Below are positions 21,764 through 30,664 of a DNA stretch of 64,000 nucleotides, piece by piece. Made by a program: the position numbers and the translations under genes. The first letter of the stretch is position 1, and each line of letters starts with the position of its first letter. The DNA is taken from positions 186,001 through 250,000 of the forward strand of contig NZ_FMCV01000003.1 of the NCBI RefSeq assembly GCF_900091565.1, given 5' to 3'. The stretch comes from Micromonospora marina (GTDB lineage Bacteria > Actinomycetota > Actinomycetes > Mycobacteriales > Micromonosporaceae). The notes beneath the pieces were generated by a model. That model was not told where the DNA came from. It was given only the letters and a program-made list of their open reading frames with translations, and made no database searches.

Positions 21764-24700
21764 CGTTCCTCCTCGTCGGACCGCAGCACCACGTGCCCCA
21801 CCGTGCCGGTCGCGCCGACGGCGGTGACGAGCGCGCGCAGCGGGCCGCCGGTCCACGGCTCGGACCGGTGCACGAACCGCACCGGAAGCGCGTCGAGGTC
21901 GACGAGCGGGTGGGGCGCCTCCGCCAGCAGGGTCGGTACGAGCCGGCGGTGCCGCAGTTGGAGGAGCACCTTGGTCAGCTGCGCGAGCCCTGATGCGGCC
22001 TCCGCGTGGCCCAGGTTCGGCTTGAGGGTGCCGATCGGCACGCGTACCCCCTCGGGCGCGGCGGCGGCCAGGAACCGGCCCACGGCCTCGATCTCGGCGG
22101 CGTCGGACAGGGCGGCCCCGGAGGCCGCGCACTCGACGTACCCGATGTCGGCGGCGGTGAGCCCGGCCCGGCGGACCGTCTCGGCGAGCGAGCCGGCGAG
22201 GGTGGCCGCGTCGGGCGTGCCGAACCGGCTCGTCGCGCCGCTGTGCCCCACCCAGGTGCCCTCCACCACGGCGTCGACACGGTCGCGGTCCCGGCGCGCG
22301 TCGCCGAGCCGGCGCAGCAGCACGGCACCGGCACCCTCGCCCGGCGACCAGCCGCCGGCGGCGGCGTCCAGTGCCGGGTGCGGCGTCTCGGCGACCAGGC
22401 CCAGCCCGCGCAGCACCGCCGCGTGGTACGGATGTGCCAGCAGGTTGACCGCGCCGACCAGGGCGGCGTCGCAGTCGCCCCGGTCGAGGCTCTCGGCCGC
22501 CTGGCGCAGGGCGGTGAGCGCGGAGGAACAGGAGGTGTCCACGGCGACGCTCGGGCCGCGGAAGTCGAAGGCGTGGGAGATCCGGTTGGCGATCTCGGAC
22601 CCGGTGCCGGAGATCCGGGCCGGGTCGCCGTCGCGCCACCGGTCGGTGCCGGCGAGGCGGTGGTCGTGCCACATCACGCCGACGAAGACACCGACCCGGC
22701 CGAGGGACGCCGGGGTGTGGCCGGCGTCCTCCAGGCACGCCCACACCACTTCGAGCAGCACGCGTACCTGCGGGTCGAGGACGGCGGCCTCGGCCGGCGT
22801 GATCCCGAAGACCATGCTGTCGAACGTCTCCAGGCCGGACAGGTAGCCGCCGGCCGGTCCGTCTCCCCGCCCGGGCGGGGGCGGCGTGATCGCGCAGTGG
22901 CCGGCGTCGAGGTTGCGCCAGAGCGTCGGGACGTCGTCCGCGCCGGGGTAGCGGCCGGCCACCCCGACCACGGCGATCTCGCGCGGCCCGGCGGCGGGTG
23001 TGTCGGTCTCGTCGTCGCGCGTCACCGGGCCGCACAGGAACGCCTGCTGGAACACGTGGTCGTCGTCCAGCCGCAACGCGGCGCGGACCGGCGCCTCGGC
23101 GACCGCGCCGACCGGGCACAACCCCAGCCCGTGGTCGGCCTGGGCGCCCATCAGCACCTGGCCGAGGTAGCCGGCCTCCAGCGCGAGGTACCGCTCGGCG
23201 TCGTCGCCGTACAGCGGGCGGATCGCCCGCGCCTGCCCGACGAGGAGGAGCTGGAACGCCGCCCGGTCGTACACCGGCCGGTTGTAGACGAAGTGCGCGG
23301 TGCGGTCCAGGGCGGTTCCGTCGCCGACCCGGCGCAGCGCGTGTTCGTCGGGGTGGTGGTAGTAGACGCCGGCCGGCAGCCCGGTGACCCGGTCGCCGGG
23401 CACGTGGACGTAGACCTGCACGCCGTAGGTGTCGCCGGCCGACGGGTACAGCCGCCGCGTGCGGTCGCCGTCGGCCAGCGGGCGCAGCAGGCTCAGCAGG
23501 CCCGCCACGGTGGGCAGCGGCACCGGCCGGTCGAGGAAGTCGCGGCGCGAGGCCCGCCGCCGGTACCGCCGCCGCGCCGGGCGTTCCCCGGGCAGCGGTA
23601 CGGCCTCGCCGTCGTCGCGCAGGTCGAACCGGGCCGCGGCGAAGGCGGACCGCTCGGCGGGGGAGAGCACGTCGACGGTGCGCGGCGGCGGCGCGGTGGC
23701 CGGGGGCGCGCCCGCGGGCACCGGTTCGGGCGGGCCGGGCGACAGGTGCGCGGCGATGCCGTCGATCGTCGGGTGCTCCAGCAGCGCCGCCACCGGCACC
23801 CGGGGGCCGAGACGCTCGTGCAGCCGGGCCGAGACCTGAACCATGGTGAACGACGTGGCGCCCTGGTCCCACAGGTCGGCCGCCGGGTCGACGGTCTCGC
23901 CGAGCAGGTCGGCGAACAGGTCCGTGAGGACCTGACGGACGCCCGGCGCGGGCGGGGCGTCCGCCGGTTCCGGCGGCGCGACCGGTGTGTGTGCGGCGTC
24001 CGGCAGGACCGGCGGCAGCGGCCACGGCAGCCCGGCGCGGTCCAGCTTGCCGTTGTCGGTGGCGGGGAACTGCTCCAGCACCGCCAGGTGGCTCGGCACC
24101 ATGTAGTCCGGCAGCGTCTCGGCGGCGAAGGCCCGCAGGTCGCGGACGGCCGGAGCGACGCCACCGGAGGACAGCAGGTACGCCACCAGCTTGCGTTCGC
24201 CGCCCTCCTCGCGGGCCACCACCACCGCGTCCTTGACGCCCGGATGGCCGCGCAGCCGGTGCTCGATCTCGCCGAGTTCGACCCGGAACCCGCGGATCTT
24301 CACCTGGTGGTCGGCCCGGCCCAGGAAGGTCAGGTTGCCGTCCGGCAGGAACGCCGCCCGGTCGCCGGTGCGGTACATCCGGTCTCCGGGTGGCCCGAAC
24401 GGGCACGGCACGAACCGGTCCTCGGTGAGGTCCGGCCGGTTGTGGTAGCCGGCGCTGAGCACCTCCCCGGCGATGTAGAGGTCGCCCTCGACGCCGGGCC
24501 GGCACGGGCGCCGGTCGTCGTCCAGGACGTAGTAGCGGGCGTTGTCGATGGGCCGGCCGTAGGGGATGCTGCGCCACCCGGGGTCGACCGTCCCGACGCG
24601 GTACCAGTTCGACCACACGGTGGCCTCGGTCGCCCCGCCGAGGTTGACGATCTCGGCGGCGGTGAAGCAGGCCCGCAGCTCGCCCGGCAGGGACAGCGGC

Positions 24701-27700
24701 GTGTGGTCACCGCTGAGGAACACCAGCCGCAGGCCGGTCGTGCCGGGCCCGCCGCGGTGCGCGGCGGCCAGCGGTACGACGTGCGCCAGTGTGGTCGGCG
24801 CGGAGTTCCAGAACGTGACCGGCTCCCGCAGCAGGACGTCCAGCAGCAGCGCCGGATCCTTCTGCTGCTCGGAGTCGGCGACGTAGATCGAGGCGCCGTA
24901 CCCGAGCAGCCCGAGGATGTCGAACACGGACAGGTCGAAGCCGAGCGACGTCACGCACAGCCCGGTGTCCTGCGGTCCGAAGCGGAACGTCCGGCGCGCC
25001 CAGTGCAGGAGGTTGTGCACGGCCCGGTGGGTGACCGCGACGCCCTTGGGCCGGCCGGTGCTGCCGGAGGTGAAGATGACGTACGCGAGGTCGTCCTCGC
25101 CGGTGCACGGTTCCGGGTCCGGTACGGCCGCCGAGCCGACCCGGTCGGCGTGCACCACGGCGATCCCCTCCGGCCGGCCCGGCGCCGGCAGGTCCAGGTC
25201 GCTCGTCGTGACGAGCGCGACCGCGCCCCCGTCGGCGAGCATCAGCGCGGCCCGGGCCGGTGGCAGCGACGGCTCCACCGGCAGGTAGGCGCCACCGGCC
25301 TTGAGCACGCCGTACACGGCGGCGACCATGAGCGGCCCCCGGGCGAGGCTGATCCCGACCACCGATCCGGCACCGACGCCCGCGGCGCGCAGCCGGACCG
25401 CGATCCGGTTCGCCACCGCGTTCAGCTCACCGAAGGACGTGGTCCCGCCGCGCCCGCGTACGGCGACCGCCTCGGGCCGGGCCCGCGCCTGGGCCTCGAA
25501 CAGCAGGTGCACCGGCCCGGCGTGCGGGAATTCGACGGCGGTGTCGTTCCACCCGTACACGACGTCGCTGAGGTCGGCCAGTTCGGCCAGCGCCGACCGG
25601 TACGCGTCGAAGATCCGGTCCAGGTCGTCGTCGCCGATCGCGTCCTCGGTGGCGTCCCAGAACAGCCGCAGCGTGCCGTCGCCCTCGTCGATCGCGATGC
25701 AGTCCAGCGCCACGTCGGGCGTGCACGTCAGCCACGGGCCGGCGCGCACGCCGTCGGGCAGCGGCACGTCGCCGAGCTCGAGCAGCCCGGTGCACACGAC
25801 CGGGTAGCCGGCGCCGCCGTCGCGCATCCGCCGCAGCACCAGCCGCCGCAGCTCGGCCAGGCCCGACGCGCCGTCGGCCGCCGCGTCGGCGGTGATCTGC
25901 CGGTCGTAGCGCTCGGCGAGGTCGAGCAGGCCCTCGCCCGGTTCGCCGGCGGCCAGCCAGCTCAGCGCGGTCAGCTCGGCGGGCCGGAACGGCTCGGACC
26001 GCGGCGTCCAGCGCACCAGCGGCACCGCGAAGCGGTCGTGGTGGCAGGTGCCGAGCGCGGTGGTGAGCGCGGCCATGAGCAGCGCGTCGAGGGCGAGGCC
26101 GCGTTCCCGGGCCAGCCGCCGGATCCGCGTCCAGCCCGGCACCCGGGCGGTACGCCGCCGTCGCGGCCCGGTGCGCGCCTCGATCGGCGGGCCGGGCGGA
26201 AGGTCGGCCAGGCGGTCCTGCCAGTACCGGCGGGCGTGCGGGTCCGGTGCCGCCTGCGGCGCGCGGGGCGGCCCGGCCACCGGCGTGCCCGGCTCGGCGT
26301 AGCGGCGCATCAGCTCGCGCAGCAGCAGGTGGATGCTGCGGCCGTCGGCCACCAGCAGGTCCAGCGCCACGTGCACGGTCGCCGCGCCGGCCTCGTCCAC
26401 CTGGACGCGCACCTCACCCTGGGGGAGCCGGCCGAGCGGGAAGGCCCGCCCCACCATGTCCCGCTGCACCGCGTCGCACGACGGCGCGCCGCCCGGTTCG
26501 TCCGGCCCGGTCACCGGGATGTGCCACCGGTCCGGCACGTCCTCGCGGGTGACCAGCCGTCCGTCCGGGGTGACGACGGTGCGCAGCGGCTCGTGCGCGG
26601 CGAGCAGGCCCAGCCAGGCCGCCTCCAGCCGGGGCAGGTCGAGCCGCTCGACGGCGAAGGCGTGCACCACCTGGCAGCCGCTCCACGGCCCGGTGCCACC
26701 CGCGGTCCGGGCCACGAAGTACGCCTGCTGGAGGTCGTTGAGGGGCCGGCCGGCGCCGTCGGGCACGGGCCGCAGCCAGCGCAGCGTGTTGACGAACCAG
26801 GCGAAGGTCGCGGCGACCACGCCCGGACCGAAGGCGTCCGGCACCACGTCCCACCGCACGCGCAGCTCCCCGTCGCGTTCGCCGATCTGCGCGTCGAGCG
26901 TGACGCCGGAGGTCTGGCTGACCGCGTACCGGCCGTCGGCGCCGGTCCCGCCCACGTCGAGCAGGCTGGTGAACACCACCGGCAGCTGCACCGGGACCGG
27001 CAGCCGGCGGGACCGCAGCTCGCGGAGCGCGGCCACGCCGGGCACGTCGGCGTGTTCGAGGTCGCGGCGCAGCCGGTCGTGGACCGCCCGGGCGGCCTCG
27101 GCGAACGGCCGCCCGGTCGCCGACTCGGCGACGAACACGGTGGTCGAGGTGAACGGCCCGGGCACAGCGGCCGCCTCGGCGGGCAGCCAGAGCCGGCTGT
27201 TCGTGGTGAGCACGAGCGAGAACGCCCCGTCCGCGCCGGCCCGCCGCAGCGCCTCGGTGAAGGCGGTGAGCACCACAGCGGTCGGGGACACGCCGAGCTC
27301 GGCCGCGTACGCGGTCACCGCGGCCCACTCGCGCCGCGTCAGCGCCGCCGTGTACGGCACCCGGACCGGGCCGGGCTGCGCGCCGGCGGTGGGCAGGGCG
27401 GGGCCGGGCGGCAGGTCGCGCAGCGCGCCGGCCCAGTACTCCAGGCCGGCGCGGTACCCGTGGCCGTCGCGGTGGGCGGCGAGCGCCACGCCGAGGTCGC
27501 GCAGCGCGGCGCCGGGGGCGGGCAGCTCGTGCCCCGGGTCGTCGTGGAGCGCCCGGAGCTGCTCGACGATCAGCTCCAGCCCGGCGCCGTCGACGATCGC
27601 CGCGTCGACGCTGAGGTGCAGCACGCCGCCGCCGTCCGCGGCACGGGTCACCTCGACCGACCACAGCGGCTCGTCGGCCGATCCGTAGGAGTGGTGGGAG

Positions 27701-28257
27701 AGGCGCCGGCGTACCTCCTGGGCGTCGGCGCCGACCGGCATGGTCCAGTCCGGCGGCCGCTCGGCCACCCGCTGGCGCCCGTCGGGGGTCAGCACGAGCC
27801 GCAGCGCCTCGTGGTGCCCGACCAGCCGCCCCCACGCCGCGCGCAGGCGGTCCACGTCCAGCTCGGGGATGTCGTACTCGCGGTAGAGGTGGCAGCCGGG
27901 CAGGCCGGTCGCCTTGGCCAGCAGGTACCCCTCCTGGAGCGGGGTGAGCGGGAACGGCTCGTGCCGCCGTGCCGGCTCGGGGCGTACCTCGGGACGCAGC
28001 CCCGCACCGGCGGGCGCGGCGTCGGCGGCCAGCTCGGCCAGCTCCCGGGCGGTGGCGCAGCGGCGCAGGGCGTCGGTCGGCAGCTCGGTGCCGAACACGG
28101 CGCCGACCTCCAGCAGCAGCCGCGCGGCGGCGAGGGAACCGAGCCCCAGATCGCCCAGGGGCGTGTCGGCGTCGGCGGTGACCCCGGCGGGCAGCACGCC
28201 CGACAGGACGTCCAGGACGATCTCGACGCGGTCCGGGATGGCGGTCTGCTCGTTCAT
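21760..28257 (-). CDS. Hybrid NRPS-PKS: PCP-Cy-Cy-A(Cys)-PCP-Ox-KS
   Basis: 2,165 residues. Domains: N-terminal PCP (1-85, Ser41) with no A domain before it; heterocyclisation domain 1 (~98-500, D218xxxxD223); heterocyclisation domain 2 (~503-895, D633xxxxD638); adenylation domain (~910-1410, YVIFTSGSTGRPKG), whose specificity residues I read as about D-L-F-N-F-S-L-V-W, close to the cyclising-cysteine code; PCP (Ser1469); FMN oxidase domain (~1570-1745, SagB-like); and KS (~1760-2160, Cys1910). The product is a thiazole built on whatever the first PCP carries, which I infer is (chloro)threonine delivered in trans. The KS has lost its first catalytic His: the usual EAHGTGT reads ECAASGA at 2042-2048, while Lys2079 and His2084 remain. 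No ACP follows, so the module continues on another protein. Confidence 0.93.
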   Translation of the reverse strand: MNEQTAIPDRVEIVLDVLSGVLPAGVTADADTPLGDLGLGSLAAARLLLEVGAVFGTELPTDALRRCATARELAELAADAAPAGAGLRPEVRPEPARRHEPFPLTPLQEGYLLAKATGLPGCHLYREYDIPELDVDRLRAAWGRLVGHHEALRLVLTPDGRQRVAERPPDWTMPVGADAQEVRRRLSHHSYGSADEPLWSVEVTRAADGGGVLHLSVDAAIVDGAGLELIVEQLRALHDDPGHELPAPGAALRDLGVALAAHRDGHGYRAGLEYWAGALRDLPPGPALPTAGAQPGPVRVPYTAALTRREWAAVTAYAAELGVSPTAVVLTAFTEALRRAGADGAFSLVLTTNSRLWLPAEAAAVPGPFTSTTVFVAESATGRPFAEAARAVHDRLRRDLEHADVPGVAALRELRSRRLPVPVQLPVVFTSLLDVGGTGADGRYAVSQTSGVTLDAQIGERDGELRVRWDVVPDAFGPGVVAATFAWFVNTLRWLRPVPDGAGRPLNDLQQAYFVARTAGGTGPWSGCQVVHAFAVERLDLPRLEAAWLGLLAAHEPLRTVVTPDGRLVTREDVPDRWHIPVTGPDEPGGAPSCDAVQRDMVGRAFPLGRLPQGEVRVQVDEAGAATVHVALDLLVADGRSIHLLLRELMRRYAEPGTPVAGPPRAPQAAPDPHARRYWQDRLADLPPGPPIEARTGPRRRRTARVPGWTRIRRLARERGLALDALLMAALTTALGTCHHDRFAVPLVRWTPRSEPFRPAELTALSWLAAGEPGEGLLDLAERYDRQITADAAADGASGLAELRRLVLRRMRDGGAGYPVVCTGLLELGDVPLPDGVRAGPWLTCTPDVALDCIAIDEGDGTLRLFWDATEDAIGDDDLDRIFDAYRSALAELADLSDVVYGWNDTAVEFPHAGPVHLLFEAQARARPEAVAVRGRGGTTSFGELNAVANRIAVRLRAAGVGAGSVVGISLARGPLMVAAVYGVLKAGGAYLPVEPSLPPARAALMLADGGAVALVTTSDLDLPAPGRPEGIAVVHADRVGSAAVPDPEPCTGEDDLAYVIFTSGSTGRPKGVAVTHRAVHNLLHWARRTFRFGPQDTGLCVTSLGFDLSVFDILGLLGYGASIYVADSEQQKDPALLLDVLLREPVTFWNSAPTTLAHVVPLAAAHRGGPGTTGLRLVFLSGDHTPLSLPGELRACFTAAEIVNLGGATEATVWSNWYRVGTVDPGWRSIPYGRPIDNARYYVLDDDRRPCRPGVEGDLYIAGEVLSAGYHNRPDLTEDRFVPCPFGPPGDRMYRTGDRAAFLPDGNLTFLGRADHQVKIRGFRVELGEIEHRLRGHPGVKDAVVVAREEGGERKLVAYLLSSGGVAPAVRDLRAFAAETLPDYMVPSHLAVLEQFPATDNGKLDRAGLPWPLPPVLPDAAHTPVAPPEPADAPPAPGVRQVLTDLFADLLGETVDPAADLWDQGATSFTMVQVSARLHERLGPRVPVAALLEHPTIDGIAAHLSPGPPEPVPAGAPPATAPPPRTVDVLSPAERSAFAAARFDLRDDGEAVPLPGERPARRRYRRRASRRDFLDRPVPLPTVAGLLSLLRPLADGDRTRRLYPSAGDTYGVQVYVHVPGDRVTGLPAGVYYHHPDEHALRRVGDGTALDRTAHFVYNRPVYDRAAFQLLLVGQARAIRPLYGDDAERYLALEAGYLGQVLMGAQADHGLGLCPVGAVAEAPVRAALRLDDDHVFQQAFLCGPVTRDDETDTPAAGPREIAVVGVAGRYPGADDVPTLWRNLDAGHCAITPPPPGRGDGPAGGYLSGLETFDSMVFGITPAEAAVLDPQVRVLLEVVWACLEDAGHTPASLGRVGVFVGVMWHDHRLAGTDRWRDGDPARISGTGSEIANRISHAFDFRGPSVAVDTSCSSALTALRQAAESLDRGDCDAALVGAVNLLAHPYHAAVLRGLGLVAETPHPALDAAAGGWSPGEGAGAVLLRRLGDARRDRDRVDAVVEGTWVGHSGATSRFGTPDAATLAGSLAETVRRAGLTAADIGYVECAASGAALSDAAEIEAVGRFLAAAAPEGVRVPIGTLKPNLGHAEAASGLAQLTKVLLQLRHRRLVPTLLAEAPHPLVDLDALPVRFVHRSEPWTGGPLRALVTAVGATGTVGHVVLRSDEEER

Positions 28258-28301
28258 ACGCTCCCCGCTCCGAAGGCCGGCCTTCGCCGCAACCTAAGCG
28301 G

Positions 28302-28351
28302 CGCCGGACCGGGCGTGCTGCTCAACTCTGGGCAGCACGCCCGGTCCGGCG
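28302..28351. promoter_or_regulatory. 50-bp perfect palindrome between divergent NRPS and AT genes
   Basis: Twenty-base perfect arms (28302-28321 and 28332-28351) around a 10-base loop lie at the centre of the 112-bp spacer between the NRPS start (28257, -) and the AT start (28370, +). Its middle contains TGCTCAACTCTGGGCA (28319-28334), whose complement matches the motif at 19486-19501 in 15 of 16 bases. It may be an operator for both genes or an RNA hairpin in either leader. Confidence 0.75.
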
Positions 28352-28369
28352 GGCCGGACAGTCCAAGAC

Positions 28370-30619
28370 GTGTCCTCACGACCGAAGTCCGCCTGGGTGT
28401 TCCCGGGGCAGGGCGCGCAGCGCCGGGGCATGGGCGGAGACCTGTTCGACCGCTTCCCGGCCGAGTGCGCCGCCGCCGACCGGATCATCGGCGTACCGGT
28501 GGCCCGGCTGTGCCGCGACGACGCCCTGCTCGGCGACACCCGGTACGCGCAGCCCGCGCTGTTCGTCGTCGGCGCGCTGGCCTACCTGGCGGCGCGCGAC
28601 GAGCAGCCGCCGCCGGACTACCTCGCCGGGCACAGCCTCGGCGAGTACGCGGCGCTGTTCGCGGCCGGCTGCCTGGACTTCGAGGAGGCGCTGCGCCTGG
28701 TGTGCCGCCGCGGCGAGATCATGGCGCGGGCGGCCGGCGGCGGCATGCTCGCCGTCGTCGGACAACGCATGGACCGGCTGCCCGGGGTGCTCGCCGCCGC
28801 CGGTGTCGACGACGTGGACGTGGCCAACGACAACGCCGACGGCCAGGTGACGCTCTCCGGCCCGCGCGAGTCGCTGTCGGCGGCGGCCCGGGCGGTCACC
28901 GCCGCCGGTCTGGGCCGCTGCGTCCCGCTGCCGGTGGCCGCCGCGTTCCACTCGCGGTACATGCGCGCCGCGGCGGGCGAGTTCGCCGAGGTGCTGGCGC
29001 AGGTCCGGTTCGCACCGCCGCGGGTGCCGGTGATCTCCAACGTGACCGCCCGGCCGCACGACCCGCTGCTGCTGCCCGACCTGCTCGCCGTGCAGCTGCG
29101 CCGCCCGGTGCGGTGGCGCGAGACAATGGCGTACCTGGTCGGCCGCGGTGTGCGCACGGTACGGGAGCTGGGGCCGGGCCGGGTGTTGACGGACCTGTTC
29201 CGCCCGGTGCTCGCCGCGGCGCCGGCCGTGCCGGACGGTGGCGGCCCGGGACCGGCGGCGCTCGGCTGCCAGCGCTTCCGCGCCGACTACGGCGTCACGT
29301 GGTCCTACCTCGCCGGCTCGATGTACCGCGGGATCAGCTCGGTGGCGATGGTCGCCCGCCTGGGCAAGGCGGGCCTGCTCGGCTTCTTCGGCGCGGGCGG
29401 CTTCCGCCGCGACGAGGTCGAGGCGGTCCTGCGCTCGCTCACGACTGATCCCGGTCCGGGCCGCTTCGGCATGAACCTGCTGGCGATGCCGGACAACCCG
29501 GCGCTGGAGTCGGCGCTGGCGGAGCTGTACGTCCGGCACGACGTCCGCTACGTCGAGGCGGCCGGGTACACGGCTGTCACAGCGGCCCTGGTGCGGTTCC
29601 GCTTCGCCGGCGCGCACCTGAGCGCCGACGGCACCCCGGTCGCCGTCCGGCACGTCGTGGCGAAGGTGTCCCGGCCCGAGGTCGCGGCCGCGTTCCTGGC
29701 CCCGCCGCCGGCGGCGATGCTCGCCGCCCTGGTGGCCGAGGGTGCGCTGTCCGCCGGGGAGGCCGCCGCGGCGGCGCGGCTGCCGGTGAGCGGTGACCTG
29801 TGCGCCGAGGCCGACTCGGCCGGGCACACCGACGCGCGGTCCGCGCTCACCCTCGTGCCGGACCTCGCCCTGCTGCGCGACGCGGAGATGCTCCGGCACC
29901 GCTACCCGGAGCGGATCCGGGTCGGCGCCGCGGGCGGGCTGGGCACCCCGGAGGCGGTCGCCGCGGCGTTCGTGCTCGGCGCCGACTTCGTGGTCACCGG
30001 TTCGATCAACCAGGCGACTCCCGAGGCCGGGACGTCACCCGAGGTCAAGGACCTGCTGGCGCGCGCCGGGATCCAGGACACCGCGTACGCGCCGGCCGGT
30101 GACACGTTCGAGTTCGGTTCCCGCGTGCAGGTGCTGCGCCGCGGCACGATGTTCGCGGCGCGGGCCACCCAGCTGCTCCAGCTTTACCACCGCTACGACA
30201 CCTGGGACGAGGTGCCCGCCGCGATCCGCGACGCCGTGGAGCGGACCACCTTCCGCCGGTCGTTCGCGCAGGTGTGGCGGGAGACCGAGCGGCACTACCG
30301 GGCCACCGGCCGGGCCGCGGAGGTGGAGCGGGCCGGCCCGCGACGGCGGATGGCCCTGGCGTTCAAGTGGTACTTCGCCCGCGCCACGGAGGTGGCGCTG
30401 CGCGGCGACACCACCGAACGGGCGAACTTCCAGGTCCACACCGGACCGGCGATGGGCGCCTTCAACAGGTACGTGCGCGGCACCGAACTGGCCGACTGGC
30501 GGCTGCGGCACGTCGACGTGATCGCCGAACTGCTGATGCGCGGGGCGGCCGACGTCCTGCGCCGGCACTGTCCGCCCGTGGCCATTAGTGAGCAGAGCGG
30601 CTGCTCCGATGCTGACTAG
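28370..30619 (+). CDS. lnmG: Trans-acting malonyltransferase fused to PfaD-type enoylreductase (LnmG-like)
   Basis: 749 residues from GTG 28370. N-terminal acyltransferase (~1-285): FPGQGAQ, GHSLGE with Ser89, and AFHSRYM with the catalytic His. The second half (~300-740) is an FMN-dependent PfaD-like oxidoreductase (LGCQRFRADYGV, MYRGISSVAMV, GAAGGLGTPEAVAAAF, TGSINQATPEAGTS). This AT is the only one visible and must supply malonyl groups to all AT-less KS modules. The reductase half is the family's trans enoylreductase, but whether the product needs it is unknown. LnmG of leinamycin has the same fusion. The last codons contain an inverted repeat that may be the promoter of the next operon. 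Confidence 0.93.
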   Translation: MSSRPKSAWVFPGQGAQRRGMGGDLFDRFPAECAAADRIIGVPVARLCRDDALLGDTRYAQPALFVVGALAYLAARDEQPPPDYLAGHSLGEYAALFAAGCLDFEEALRLVCRRGEIMARAAGGGMLAVVGQRMDRLPGVLAAAGVDDVDVANDNADGQVTLSGPRESLSAAARAVTAAGLGRCVPLPVAAAFHSRYMRAAAGEFAEVLAQVRFAPPRVPVISNVTARPHDPLLLPDLLAVQLRRPVRWRETMAYLVGRGVRTVRELGPGRVLTDLFRPVLAAAPAVPDGGGPGPAALGCQRFRADYGVTWSYLAGSMYRGISSVAMVARLGKAGLLGFFGAGGFRRDEVEAVLRSLTTDPGPGRFGMNLLAMPDNPALESALAELYVRHDVRYVEAAGYTAVTAALVRFRFAGAHLSADGTPVAVRHVVAKVSRPEVAAAFLAPPPAAMLAALVAEGALSAGEAAAAARLPVSGDLCAEADSAGHTDARSALTLVPDLALLRDAEMLRHRYPERIRVGAAGGLGTPEAVAAAFVLGADFVVTGSINQATPEAGTSPEVKDLLARAGIQDTAYAPAGDTFEFGSRVQVLRRGTMFAARATQLLQLYHRYDTWDEVPAAIRDAVERTTFRRSFAQVWRETERHYRATGRAAEVERAGPRRRMALAFKWYFARATEVALRGDTTERANFQVHTGPAMGAFNRYVRGTELADWRLRHVDVIAELLMRGAADVLRRHCPPVAISEQSGCSDAD
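30590..30606 (+). promoter_or_regulatory. Inverted repeat GAGCAG-N5-CTGCTC, putative promoter region
   Basis: A perfect 6-bp inverted repeat lies within the last codons of the AT gene, 59 bases before the ATG at 30665. A GTGAGCA half-site resembles the TTGAGCA elements at 19.5, 28.3 and 37.15 kb. TAGCGT at 30617-30622 could be a -10. Confidence 0.45.
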
Positions 30620-30664
30620 CGTGTCCGGGCGCCCACCGAACCAGCCGAAGCGAAGGAGTCTCCG

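Noticed and set aside
22006-29448. Very long + strand open frame opposite the NRPS
   Set aside because: Antisense shadow of the NRPS; its product has no recognisable domain apart from noise, while the minus strand shows complete Cy, A, PCP, Ox and KS domains.
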